Positions 21,790 through 32,019 of a DNA stretch of 64,000 nucleotides are shown here, piece by piece (position 1 is the first letter of the stretch; every line of letters starts with the position of its first letter). The translations under genes were made by a program, and so were the position numbers. The notes below the pieces were generated by a model. That model was not told the origin of the DNA. It saw only the letters and a program-made list of their open reading frames with translations, and made no database searches. The stretch comes from Branchipolynoe longqiensis (taxonomy: Eukaryota > Annelida > Polychaeta > Phyllodocida > Polynoidae), in assembly GCA_030323885.1 (NCBI GenBank), contig CM059199.1, forward strand, positions 39,936,590 to 40,000,589, given 5' to 3'.

Positions 21790-22470
21790 ATTGTTGGAGT
21801 GTTATGTCCTGGCAACATCTAGGGTCATGTCAGGATGAGTACCGACTTGTGACAGGAGGGCCACTCGTGGTGACTTTATAGTTCTGCCCCACTGGGAAAT
21901 CAAGATGTCGGGATCATGACCCGATATCCCACTCAGTCACACTATCCGGACACTGAGCTAACCAGTCCTTGCCCTATCCTATTAATGCTGAGCACCAGGC
22001 TAGGAAGCGACAAGTATCAATTTTATAAATCATTGGTTTGACTCGGCCGGTGTCGCGGTTTAGATTCTCACTCAATCTCAGTGTGTTTAGAGTCTATGCT
22101 CAGGGTTCTGCACATGCGCGTATTCGATTAACACGACCCGGGTGACTCGGTTCACCCAAGTTGCTAGAAATTCAAATAAAACACTGCGAGTGGAGTTGGC
22201 AAAAACATGTGTCGTGTGCAAAAAGTCCCGACCCAGCTTAGCTGGGGTTAGCTAGGAGCGATGACGTCACATTTGTGCATCAAAAAGTCGCTCGGCTCAC
22301 CCGAGTTGATGAAATGCCATTCGATTTTGACGCATGTGCAGAACCCCGAGCGCACACTCTAAACTCACTGAGAATTTAAACTGCGACACCGGGAACCCAA
22401 CTCCCGATCTCCCGCACGGGAAGCCTGCGCTCTACTGATTCGGCCACCGCGCCCGGTGGAGGTGAGCTTG
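21790..22470 (-). mobile_element. tRNA-derived SINE, family 1, interrupted by a CCGG MITE
   Basis: Reverse copy. The body reaches GTTTGACTCGGCCGG at 22050; the remainder of the head (GAACCCAACTCCCGATCTCC ... GATTCGGCCACCGCG) resumes after 22392. Removing the insert and one CCGG restores the family sequence. Confidence 0.88.
22051..22388. mobile_element. Ginger-like MITE nested in a SINE
   Basis: Starts TGTCGCGGTTTAGATTCTCA and ends TGAGAATTTAAACTGCGACA, with CCGG at 22047-22050 and 22389-22392. Subterminal GTGTTTAGAGTCTATGCTC and GAGCGCACACTCTAAAC are also inverted. The middle (about 22100-22350) is an M5-like core with its own inverted GGGTTCTGCACATGCG ends, so this may be a third level of nesting. 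Confidence 0.85.
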
Positions 22471-22474
22471 TTTG

Positions 22475-22640
22475 GGTTTTGTTGGGGGTTTTACGGACTA
22501 GCAACACTAAATGTCACTTCCGGACGGATACCCTCTTGTGACTGTGCATACTCATGGTAGCTTTATAGTGCTGATCTACTAGGATACTATGGAGTCTTCA
22601 CCACGACGTGATATCCTACTCAGTAGTCTTATGGCGAGTT
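22475..22640 (-). mobile_element. tRNA-derived SINE, family 1, tail half
   Basis: TTTTACGGACTAGCAACACT, GACTGTGCATACTCATGGTA and GATATCCTACTCAGTAGTC match the reverse family body. It is more diverged than its neighbour. Confidence 0.65.
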
Positions 22641-22654
22641 CCAGATAAATATAA

Positions 22655-22745
22655 GTTCAGAAAATGTCAAAGTAGATTATAACAATCAATTTAATATATT
22701 CATCTCAGAAAAATGGCCGAAGCTCAATAGCATCGGACTATGTAG
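22655..22745 (+). mobile_element. MITE M8 right-end fragment
   Basis: GTAGATTATAACAATCAATT through ATCTCAGAAAAATGGCCGAA to CATCGGACTATGTAG. Confidence 0.7.
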
Positions 22746-22754
22746 ATAAAAGAT

Positions 22755-23160
22755 TCACCCGGTACTTGTAGTACACGGGTGAAGGACAACGTAGTGTAAA
22801 TACGGGCAAAAATAGCTTTAGTGTGGAACCTGAACTGGAAACTGTGGCTCCAGTATCAAATGGCTACTTATATCGGCACAGATTTGGTGAAATGGGAGAG
22901 AATGCAAAAAGACAAGATGGCGGCCACAGAACGCTGTCGATTTCACTTTTAAATCTTATTAAACTAGATATTATATTATATTTTTCAACTCAAAGGTAGC
23001 GGGCTAATAATAAAACAGATGTAAAGAATAAATGTTGCTTCTTAGATTGTGAAATTAGGCTCTCAACTCTTTGACCCGCATTTTCGACAGCTTTTACATA
23101 GGGTTGGTTTGCACCCCTACTGCAGCAGTACGGGGTGAATCTTGTATCTACGGACTATGC
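22755..23160 (+). repeat. dispersed repeat D copies ending in an M8 terminus
   Basis: 22755-22995 matches repeat D (GAGAATGCAAAAAGACAAGA, GGCGGCCACAGA). A second D-like end at 23100-23145 (CCCCTACTGCAGCAGTACGG) leads directly into an M8 terminus CGGACTATGCAACT and TTAA (23165-23168). Confidence 0.5.
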
Positions 23161-23168
23161 AACTTTAA

Positions 23169-23570
23169 GCTAAGATTCTGTATACAGTTTGTTTGTTTGT
23201 TGTTGTTTTACGTCTTAGCAACATCTAAGGTCATATCAGGACGGACTGTATACATTACACGGTACGCGGTATATGAATACGAATGCGAAAGTGACCAAAA
23301 ATAGAAAAGCATGTAAATGCACAGTGGTGCTTCCATGTGTCCGGATGCGAATGCAAATGTGAAATCGAATGTGTCAAGCGGATCGTTCCATGGATCGATC
23401 GGAGCGAATGCGAATGTGAATGCTGCTTCATTTGCCATAGAAAACAACATGAACTTTGATTTTCCTTCACAGATTTGGAGCAAGAAAGACCGAAAATGGT
23501 ATGCCGCATGCCGCATGCCGCATGCCGCATGCCCATTGCCGCATCCCGCGTATATGGAATCTTAGCTTCA
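23169..23570. mobile_element. MITE M4, short subtype, with a minute SINE-tail insert
   Basis: It starts GCTAAGATTCTGTATAC after TTAA, has GAATGCGAA words, a GATCGTTCCATGGATCGATCGG centre, and ends CGCGTATATGGAATCTTAGC. Within its left end, 23187-23245 is a 59-bp SINE-1 tail (minus) flanked by CTGTATACA on both sides (23178-23186, 23246-23254). Confidence 0.7.
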
Positions 23571-23816
23571 GCACTCTGTCTTCTATTCGGCGCCACCTTC
23601 AGTCGGACGTTAATTTGTCCCTCCTTTCTAGGATTTTTCTGGATTTATATAGGCGAAGAAATTATCATGTTCTAATTGTTATTTAATCAAATAACTAATG
23701 TGATCATCTGTTTGCATTTGTTGTTTTTGCAATTCGGTTAAAATGTTATTAAATACTTTTTTTAACGTAAAATAGACGTAGAAAATTATCTAGACCGAGA
23801 CTATTTAGAAAGCTGT
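23571..23816. other. no gene seen
   Basis: AT-rich sequence without recognised repeats or supported exons. Confidence 0.4.
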
Positions 23817-24156
23817 TTAAAGCTAAGATTGCATATACGCGGTATGCGGTATGCGAATGCGAATGCAACAAAAAAAAATGGAAAAGCATATAAAGCCACA
23901 GTAGTGCTTCCATATTTCAGAATGCGATTGCGAATGCGAATGCGAAATCGAATGTGAATGTGAATGCAAATGCAAATGCGGCAAATGGATCGACCCATGG
24001 ACCGATCGGTGCAAATGCGAATGCTGCTGCTGCGTTTGCCATAGAAGACAACAGGAACTTTCCTTCACAAATTTGGAGCAAAAAAACACAAAAATGGCAT
24101 AGATATCTATGCCGCATACCGCATTCGCATGCCGGATGCCGTGTATATGGAATAAC
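23817..24156. mobile_element. MITE M4, short subtype, right tip displaced by M3
   Basis: TTAA then AGCTAAGATTGCATATACGC at the left; (GAATGC)n; GATCGACCCATGGACCGATCGG in the centre; right arm GCCGTGTATATGGAAT. The expected TTAGCTTTA tip appears only at 25018-25026, after the M3 insertion. Confidence 0.7.
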
Positions 24157-25017
24157 GGGCCTGTCACACTACGACCTATGCCGGCGGCGTATGCGTAACA
24201 TGGTGCAATAATTTGAAAAACGTTATAGGTCGAGATAAGCCGACCTTTTTGCACTGCGGGAGCTCCCAGCGACATATGAAGCCTATGCGTAGCCTGTGCC
24301 TAACCTATTCCGAACCTATGCCGAACCTATGACAGCGTATGCAAAGCATATGACGACCTATATGCGGTGTACTGGGACGTTTGTTGATGGTTACAGGTGA
24401 CATGTCTAGCATATGAGTAACCTACGCCGACGTATGGCCACAGTATGCGTAACCTATGCCGGCGTATGTCCAGCGTACGCCCAGCGTATGAGAACTGTAT
24501 GAGCCACACGCCGGCATAGGTTACACATACTGTGATGACCTATGAAAAGCGTATACGACATATGCCCAACCTATGTGTTACCTATGACGGCATATGCCAA
24601 CGTGTTGGTCGGAAATAAAATATGTTGGCATACGCTAAGGCTATACGCCGTAGTGTGACAGCCCTTTTACAGAATGTTGTGAGTACGCCAGAGACACCCA
24701 GAGGGTGTCGGTTCAACATACGGCTAACCTATGCCGACTTACCTCTAACGTGTGCATAGCATACGCTGACATACACCCAGCGTACATCCAGCGTATGAGA
24801 ACCGTATGGGCCACATGCCGTCATAAGTTGAACATTTTGAACATGCACACATTTCTTTTTACCGCTTGACCTATGCCGACCTATGACAACCTATGAAGAG
24901 TGTATACGATGTATGCCCAACCTATGCGTAACCTATGACGGTGTAGGACGACGTATTGGTCGAAAACCGCATACGCCGGCATACGCTAATGCTATAGGTC
25001 GTAGTGTGACAGGCCCT
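24157..25017. mobile_element. MITE M3, built from 'CCTATGCCG' words
   Basis: The terminal inverted repeats are a perfect 20 bp: GGGCCTGTCACACTACGACC and its reverse complement at the right. The body is reiterated CCTATGCCGACC, GCGTATGCC and TAACCTATG words. An internal terminus (TATACGCCGTAGTGTGACAG at about 24643-24662) shows two elements fused or nested. Confidence 0.8.
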
Positions 25018-25214
25018 TTAGCTTTAGCCTACCGACATTCTCAGAACGAAACCATTGGCTTGACAAACGATGAGCTGCAACTGTACCGCCACCTTCTGTT
25101 ATACATTGACACTAACGTTATTAGTTTACAGTTTCACCGAGAGGGGGCAGGTGTGCATGTTCATGAAGCTGTTGAGATGCGAAGCCGGTGCTGCCTCTAT
25201 TTGTCCCTTCTACT
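25018..25214. other. no supported gene
   Basis: Carries the tip of M4, then about 170 bp of unclassified sequence with short open frames on both strands. Confidence 0.4.
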
Positions 25215-25525
25215 AGACAGGATGGCCGAAGCGGTAAGAGCGCTGGCTGCGAGGCGTGGGTTTGAACCCTAACTGAGTCAAACCAGTAACTTGCAAAATG
25301 TAGACATGCTTGCCGCTACCTAGCATGGCGTTTGGCGTTAAGACGATAGGATAAGGACTGGTTTGTTCAGTATCAGGATAATGTGACTGAGTGGTATATC
25401 GGGGCATGGTGCAAGCGGCCCACTAGGACAGCATTATGCAAGTTGTATTTGAGTGCGCACTGTTACAAGTCGGTACTCGTTCTGATATGAACTTAGATGT
25501 TGCTAGGATGTAAATCTCCAACAAA
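25215..25525 (+). mobile_element. tRNA-derived SINE, family 1
   Basis: Head AGACAGGATGGCCGAAGCGG, B-box region GGGTTTGAACCC, and the family body to GATGTTGCTAGGATGTAAAT. Confidence 0.87.
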
Positions 25526-25554
25526 CACACTCTTCTCCTTTTCGGGTAGCTTAA

Positions 25555-25987
25555 GCTAAGATTCCATACATGCGGTTTGCGGCATGCAAATGTGAATGTG
25601 GTATGCGGCATAGCTACCCATGCCGACCCCCAAATAGCCAATGTCTACTTTTTGTGCTGGGGTGTCGTTAAATAAAATAAAATAAAACCAAAAAGATACC
25701 CATGACATTTTTTTGGTTTTTTGCTCCAAATTTTTGAAGAAAAGTCAAAGTTACTGTTTTTTTCTATGGCAAATGCAGCCGTATTCGCATTCGCATTCGC
25801 ATTCGCATTCGCATTCGCATTCGCATTCGCACCGATCGGTCCATGGGTCGATCAATTTGCCGCATTCGCATTCGCGTTTGTATTCGCGTTTGGACACATG
25901 GAAGCACCACTATTCATTTACATGCTTTTTGATTTTTTGCCACATTCGCATTCGCATACTGCATACCGCGTATATGGAATCTTAGCT
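25555..25987. mobile_element. MITE M4, short subtype, complete with TTAA flanks
   Basis: TTAA at 25551-25554 and 25988-25991. Ends GCTAAGATTCCATACATGCG and CGCGTATATGGAATCTTAGC. The interior has eight near-perfect GCATTC hexamers before CCGATCGGTCCATGGGTCGATC. Frames reading HSHSHS or FAFAFA are by-products. Confidence 0.82.
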
Positions 25988-26146
25988 TTAAGCTATTTGA
26001 GAAAGCATTGTTCTAAATAAGTCTGCAAGGTATGATGAATATTTGTGGTGAGAATGCAGGTCAAACTCGGGATTAAGTATACATTTCCTTTTTGTTGCTG
26101 CTAAATAACCACTTTGTTGCAAAAAGAGACAAAGTCTTTTATTTTC

Positions 26147-26310
26147 TTTTTTGTTTGTTTAACGACCCTCCAGCATAAACAGTAAACATCAGCCAGTCGC
26201 TAAGCATATCTGAGTTGAAGCAAATTACATTTCAAACAGGTAAAATAGAGAGCATAGAAAGGTATGCCAAAATAGCATACAACTATGGTAAAATCACATA
26301 TGGTAAAATC
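26147..26310 (+). repeat. dispersed repeat B, 3'-truncated
   Basis: TTTGTTTGTTTAACGACCCT, ACATTTCAAACAGGTAAAAT, AAAATAGCATACAACTATGG. Confidence 0.7.
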
Positions 26311-26375
26311 AAATGCCCAACGACACTGATGCGACTCAATGCTGCTTACTTTTGTTGATCAGATAGGAACCTAGT

Positions 26376-27032
26376 TAAGGCCCGTTTATACTTTTGATGG
26401 CGTGTGACAGCGCTAGACGGCGCAACACGGCGCAAGCGTTGACTAGAGTTCCACTATGTTGAACTTTCAAGGTCAGCGCTTCCACAAATCAACAGAATAG
26501 AATAGTACATGTTTGTGGAATAATGTATAGAAATTGTGAATAAAAAATGTCTTAATATGGATTTAAAGTATTTTATGATTGCATAGTTTAGTTATATTTA
26601 GACTTTTTGCACACAGCACGTGTTTTTGTCGACTCCACTCACGGTGTTCGATTTGAAATTCTAGCAACGAGGGTGACCCGAGGCACCCGGGTCTTAACGT
26701 TTTGCAACCGTGTGCGTCCAAGCATTCAGACTTTCACGGCGACGTTCCACTCGTAGCACTCCCCACACTTTTGAGGCCGTTTAGTCCGCTTATCGTCAGT
26801 TGGCTATCCGTTCATGTCCGTTTCATGTCCCTTTCATGTCCGTTCGTCCAGCAGCCTTTGACTTGGTATCGCAACATTTTGACACATTTTAATACATTTT
26901 GATACTTATGAGGCCCGAACACCACTGGCCTAGAAAATGCTGTCCCTTGCTCAATCCGGCGAGGTGTGACAGGGGCTTAACCGGCGTAAAGTTGATGGCG
27001 TCACACGCCGTCAAAAGTATAAATGGCCCCTT
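26376..27032. mobile_element. MITE M6
   Basis: Ends AAGGCCCGTTTATACTTTTG-ATGGCGTGTGAC and GTCACACGCCGTCAAAAGTA-TAAATGGCCCCTT are inverted repeats of about 33 bp. The interior includes an M5-like fragment (26585-26700). No coding capacity. Confidence 0.72.
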
Positions 27033-27335
27033 ACTGTCACTAGGACAGGGCTGCTGAATAACCCATTAGAAAAAGTCTCAGAAAGCTGGGTTATTGATAT
27101 AACCACATGAATTTGAAATGTAAAGTTCTAAATATATAGTTACTATGTTTATTTAACATACCCTGCTATTTATGTCATGAATACTTAATTGTATACTTTC
27201 AGAGTAAATTGCTCTTAGGTTGTGCATTCTCTTCCGAGTTATCAAATCTATACCAATAATATAGATAAACACGGCATGCTGGGAACACCACATCCGCAGC
27301 TTGTTTATTGTTACATTAATTTTGCTCAGATTTAA

Positions 27336-27682
27336 AGCTGCATGGTCCGATGAAAATATCAAATTTTCAAAACCAAAACAATTATCTAAATTTGATTCTA
27401 CATATCTAACTTAGATACTGGTGCATTTATTAAACATTTGTAGCCACATAGAAGGGACTACTGAGGCAATTGAATAGAACCTGTTACTACAGAAGCCTAT
27501 GGGGTCAGAGTTTTGACAAGCTTGCCAAAATTAATTTTGTATGGTTCCACTTCAAATATCTCAAAAGTTAGCCACTTAAAATAAAAGTGACTTCAAGCTA
27601 AAGTAAGGTACATAATAACAATCAACCTAATGTATTTATCTCAGAAAATTTCAGAAAATCAAAACCATCGGACTATGCAACT
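27336..27682 (+). mobile_element. TTAA-flanked MITE M8, complete
   Basis: TTAA 27332-27335, start AGCTGCATGGTCCGATG, end CATCGGACTATGCAACT, TTAA 27683-27686. Confidence 0.85.
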
Positions 27683-27717
27683 TTAAGTAAAGTTGCCATT
27701 TACTAGAGGTGAATCTG

Positions 27718-28495
27718 TTACCTCATAGGAACCCAGTGTTTTGAACATAATAGTGGCCATATAATTTAATTATGAACAATATCTATAGCCGTGTTTACAC
27801 GGGCGGGTTAAGTCGCTTCATATAAATCGCCTTGCCTAGTTCGCCTCACATTCGCCGTGTAAACGCGACTCTGAGGCGGATTAGGGCTGATTCGCTTCAT
27901 ATGATTCACTTTATGTACACCACCTCGCGAGGTGGTTTATATGAAGCGAACTAGCTTAAGCACGTCACACGCATGCGCAGTCAAGACCTTAGTTTGTTGA
28001 CTTTCCGGTCGATCAAAAGCGCATATTATAGAATTTAGTCTATGAAACCGCTAGCTGTGCACAGATATTTTTTTCATCATTTATTTTTAGGGTTTCACTG
28101 CCCAGCAGAAGTTTTGACCGTTCCAAACCAATACGATTCAGGCCATACAGATCTAGGTCGAACCCACTCTCTACTGGCGACGTCGACTAACCGAAACTGG
28201 CGCTGGTTCGTATGGACTTGCTCATGCGCAAATATCGATTTCCGCTTTCAAACTCGGTCCGTCTAAACGCGCCACTACATCGCTTCATATAAATCGATTT
28301 GCCTAATTCGCTTCACAATTGCTCGTGTAAACACGGCTTATGGAATGTTCACCACCGCCTGGCGGTAGTGATATATTTATATTTGCAATGCTGCTGGTGG
28401 TGGTGGCGGTGGTGATAGAATAATGATAGGTTCTTTTACATCATAGGAACCCAGTGTTCTGAACATAATATTGGGCCATATAATTTAATGATGGC
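27718..28495. repeat. direct repeat pair flanking MITE M7
   Basis: About 55 bp at 27718-27775 (CCTCATAGGAACCCAGTGTT, TTGAACATAATAG) recurs at 28437-28495 (ATCATAGGAACCCAGTGTTC, TGAACATAATATTGGG). Far too long and diverged to be a target duplication of M7; probably an older local duplication. Confidence 0.6.
27787..28339. mobile_element. MITE M7, built from 'GCTTCATATAAATCG' words
   Basis: Ends GCCGTGTTTACACGGGC and GCTCGTGTAAACACGGC. Both arms repeat TCGCTTCATATAAATCGCCT / ATTCGCTTCACAATTGCTCG in inverse order, and CACCTCGCGAGGTG sits near 27920. Confidence 0.75.
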
Positions 28496-28604
28496 TTTCT
28501 TGCACTGATATTGGTTTATGAGCATTGCAGTTTTTTCCTAGTTTGTAGAGATGATATATCACATGCCTGTCTCTATCTGCACTTGTCTCTGTCTGACGAG
28601 ACCA

Positions 28605-29100
28605 GACGGGATGGCCGAGTGATCCACAACTGGTTCACCAAAGGCTGTGGTATGTGCTGTCCTGTCTGTAGGAAAGTGTATATAAAAGACCCCTTGCTGC
28701 TTATTGGAAAGAGTAGCCTATGTGGCGGCAGCAGGTTTCCTCCCAAGAAATGTGTCAGAATGACCATTTGTTTGACATCCAATAGCCGATGATAAAAATC
28801 AATGTGCTCTAGAGGCGTCATTAAATAAAATAAACTTTCAAATCCTGGTTGAGTCAAACCAATGACTTAAACTTGTATACGTGTCGCTTCCCAGCCAGGC
28901 GCTAGGCATTATTAGGATAGGGCAAGGACTGGTTGGCTCAGTGTCAGGATAATGTGACGGAGTGGGATATCAAGTCATGGTGCTGGCAGCCTGGTCTCCC
29001 AGTGGGGCAGCACTATAAAATTGCCATGAGTGTGTCCTGTCATAAGTGGCTACCCATCCTGATATGACCTGAGATGTTGCCAGGACATAATAGCCCACCA
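28605..29100 (+). mobile_element. SINE family 1 split by repeat R
   Basis: A head fragment GACCAGACGGGATGGCCGAG (28600-28620) is followed by repeat R on the minus strand (28621-28840), then the rest of the SINE from AAATCCTGGTTGAGTCAAAC to its (CCAACC) tail. The junction and 20-40 bp of downstream flank recur inverted at 33505-33985. Confidence 0.75.
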
Positions 29101-29519
29101 ACCAACATTTATCTGATGATGTGAGTACATCTCATAACATTCACCCCAATGAGAAGTTTCCTGTATAGTACACTGCTTATATTTACAACTATTGAGGCCA
29201 CATAAATGTACATACCCAAACACAATGCATATTCACCAATCATATAGCATGTAGAGTATCCTGGTCATGGCGCCACTGCTATAGTGGACTGGTGCACACA
29301 TTCGAGACCAGCAACAGTTAAATATAGATTTTAGCTTCAAACATGGCAGTTAGATGACAAATAAATGCTTGGTTTATACTTGACCTTGTTTTCTGGCTTA
29401 GACAAGATACACGATATATTTACTTAATTGTGGAAATTTATGTTTCGGGACAGAAAACAAGCTAAACGAAATTAGCTTAAAGACAATGGACTGACTTTGC
29501 TTTCCCTACGGTGAAGACA

Positions 29520-30160
29520 ACGTCCATATTGCTCAGGTAATATGGGTAATTCGGGACCGAGCCGGCGCTGACCCACCCCTATACCCCCACTCCCCTACGT
29601 CGCCCCCCACCTCCCCTCCTATCATTCATAGGCCTCCCCCGCCTCCCTACAGGCGGCGCCACCGGAGCGCGCCGGACCATTGCCAGCAATCAGCGACACC
29701 CGTGATGTCACTTCCCCCCTCCCTGTCCACTGACCCTGCGGCACTTCACCTCCAGACACTGGACCGACACAACCTCCCCCCCTATTCTCACCGTCCCACC
29801 CGACCCCACTTACACAGCAGACAACACTTTAGGGTTTAGGCCCGGGTCACGAAGAGACTCCACACCTATTTGTTCCCTCGCCCCTATTAGATCCCCCCAT
29901 TATTGACCCTAACGCAACTAGACTATTGCCCCTATTGACTTCCCCCTCCAAGACCTATACCCTGATCAAAACTTAACTGACCCACCCCACATGGACTCAT
30001 TATGTACCTACCATTATACCTTACTGTTCTACAATTGTCTAACCTATACTACACTGATTACCTATTGTTCAACACAGATTACCTACTGTTCACTCCACTA
30101 TCACTGTATCCTTATGATCTCCAATAAATTCCATACTATAGCTCCGTCTCGTGTCATGAA
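29520..30160 (+). mobile_element. 3' end of a DIRS/Ngaro-like element
   Basis: The stretch ends AATAAATTCCATACTATAGC then TCCGTCTCGTGTCATGAAT, matching in reverse the B-type 3' region of the tyrosine-recombinase element at 49800-49870. The preceding C-rich sequence with repeated CCTATTGAC words resembles that element's 3' untranslated region (51750-52030 reversed). No coding region remains. Confidence 0.5.
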
Positions 30161-30515
30161 TTATACAAAATACAGAATGAAAGCAAAGTATATTTTAATG
30201 ATAATTTAACCGTTGGATTGAAGCTCAACCGTCAACATTTGTTACATCCATGTTAATTAAATGAAGACAATGGGAAAAGGTTCACTGTTTCAAGATTGAC
30301 ACAGATGCCCGCTGCCAGCTTCATAGGTTGTGAGCTAGGTTCTGGTGTGGCAGTTGTTTCCCATCTCATGATTAATTCAGTAAGTTCAGTTCAAATGACA
30401 GTTGTGTGTGAGGCCTAGACTCAAGGTCATTAGGAAATGTCCTTGCTGACCTGTTGCTTGTACCAGGAGCTTTGATTTCTCTTTTGAAGGAGGAAGGTGG
30501 GACGGAGGTAGAGTG
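30161..30515. other. no gene seen
   Basis: Unclassified AT-rich sequence with no supported exon. Confidence 0.4.
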
Positions 30516-30915
30516 GGTTTTGTTTGTTTGTTTGTTTATCGATCCCCCAGCATAAAAAGTAAACATCAGCTATTGTGGGTCAGTGGTTTAAGGATCATAT
30601 CTGATTAAAGAATTACATTTCAAACAGGTGAAATAGATCCCATAAATGTATGCCAAAAGAGCATACAACTGTGGTAAAATCACAAGTGGTATGCGATAAA
30701 TAAAATCAACAGTAACAGACTTTTCAAGTTAAAAATACAAAATGAACTTTTGGTAAAAAAAACACTTTTTCCATAAAAAATGAATAATGAGTTGTGGATG
30801 GAATTGGAACGACTACATCACAACCTCATTTCCAAACATGTCATCTCTAACTGGTTTTAGGTGAGGACATCTCACCAAATTGTGATGCAATGTCAGTGTA
30901 CATCGGCAGTGCTAG
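30516..30915 (+). repeat. dispersed repeat B
   Basis: GTTTGTTTGTTTATCGATCC, AAATTACATTTCAAACAGGT-like, GTCAAAAGAGCATACAAC-like and AGGTGAGGACATCTCACC match 9458-9820. Confidence 0.75.
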
Positions 30916-31019
30916 GTAGGGTGGTGCGGAGGGAGTGAAGGGGTTAGGGGTTGAATGGGGGACATCCGGGGTAGTTCATTTGTTGACACTAGATGGCGCA
31001 TCGGTACCAGTGGTCCTAA

Positions 31020-31440
31020 ACGGCCATTGACAATGCACTGAGTTCGCCGGTACGCGAGAGTGCAAAACGTTTACTTTATTCAAAATTAATAGAAATACAG
31101 AACCCTAACCTTATAAATTTAATATAGTCTATTCGTTGTATGTTTTCTATATGTATACCAAGCGGTTTGTCTCTAGGTGTTGTGGCTTTAGAGATATTTG
31201 ACTTCTTCTGTATGAAGATTGCTCACGGCCATTGACAATGCACTGAGTTTGGCGGTACGCCCAGTGCAAAACGTTTACTTTATTCAAAATTAATAGAAAT
31301 ACAGAACCCTAACCTTATAAAATTAATATTATCTATTCGTTGTATGTTTTCTATATGTATACCAAGCGGTTTGTCTGTAGGTGTTGTGGTTTTAAAGATA
31401 TTTGACTTCTTCTGTATGAAGATTGCTCATAGCCATTGGG
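31020..31440 (+). repeat. ~205-bp tandem repeat, two copies
   Basis: The unit runs from CGGCCATTGACAATGCACTG through AACCTTATAAATTTAATAT to GTATGAAGATTGCTCA. It is the same unit found inside the MITEs at 3416-3875 and 3896-4428, here without their terminal repeats. Confidence 0.8.
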
Positions 31441-32009
31441 TTTGCAGTGTGACAGTGTGCCGAATAGGCCCACTCGTTCAGTGGAGATGCGAACGGCAGG
31501 AATTTGAACTAAAAAGTCGGAGGTCCCCCATTAGGATTCTGTATCGAGTATCAGGATTTACATGAAGGGTCCAGGCGCAAAAACCGACAAATCCACTATA
31601 ATTGCTTTCTGTAAAATAGGATTTATTGTTGTACTTTCCAGCTAAAATCCATCAATTTCATATTGAGTAAAGCCTTATGTATGGGATGTTGCAGGTTCTG
31701 TGAAAAAAAATGGATTTGATTATCTGAATAATGGCAGGTTCAGTTCAAATGTGGTAGTAATGGTATCCTTTTGGAAAGGATGGCCTTTTGTCAGTTTTTG
31801 CACCAGAACAGTTTACATTATGAATGGGTACTGCGGAGTACTTTCAAGATTGTGTCTGGATGCTAAAGTTTCAGGTTGTGTGATGTATAACTTATTATGC
31901 CAGTATTATTTAGGATGGAACCTCTAACTCTACCTTTACCCGACACATAATTGTGATTGTACACACTGTATAACCATGCTATGTTTGAGCATAGATATAT
32001 ATATATATA
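31441..32009. other. unclassified sequence
   Basis: A phrase at 31570-31760 (CAGGCGCAAAAACCGACAAA, AAATGGATTTGATTATCTGA) is related to 7825-7910. No gene supported. Confidence 0.4.
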
Positions 32010-32019
32010 TGCATACAAT

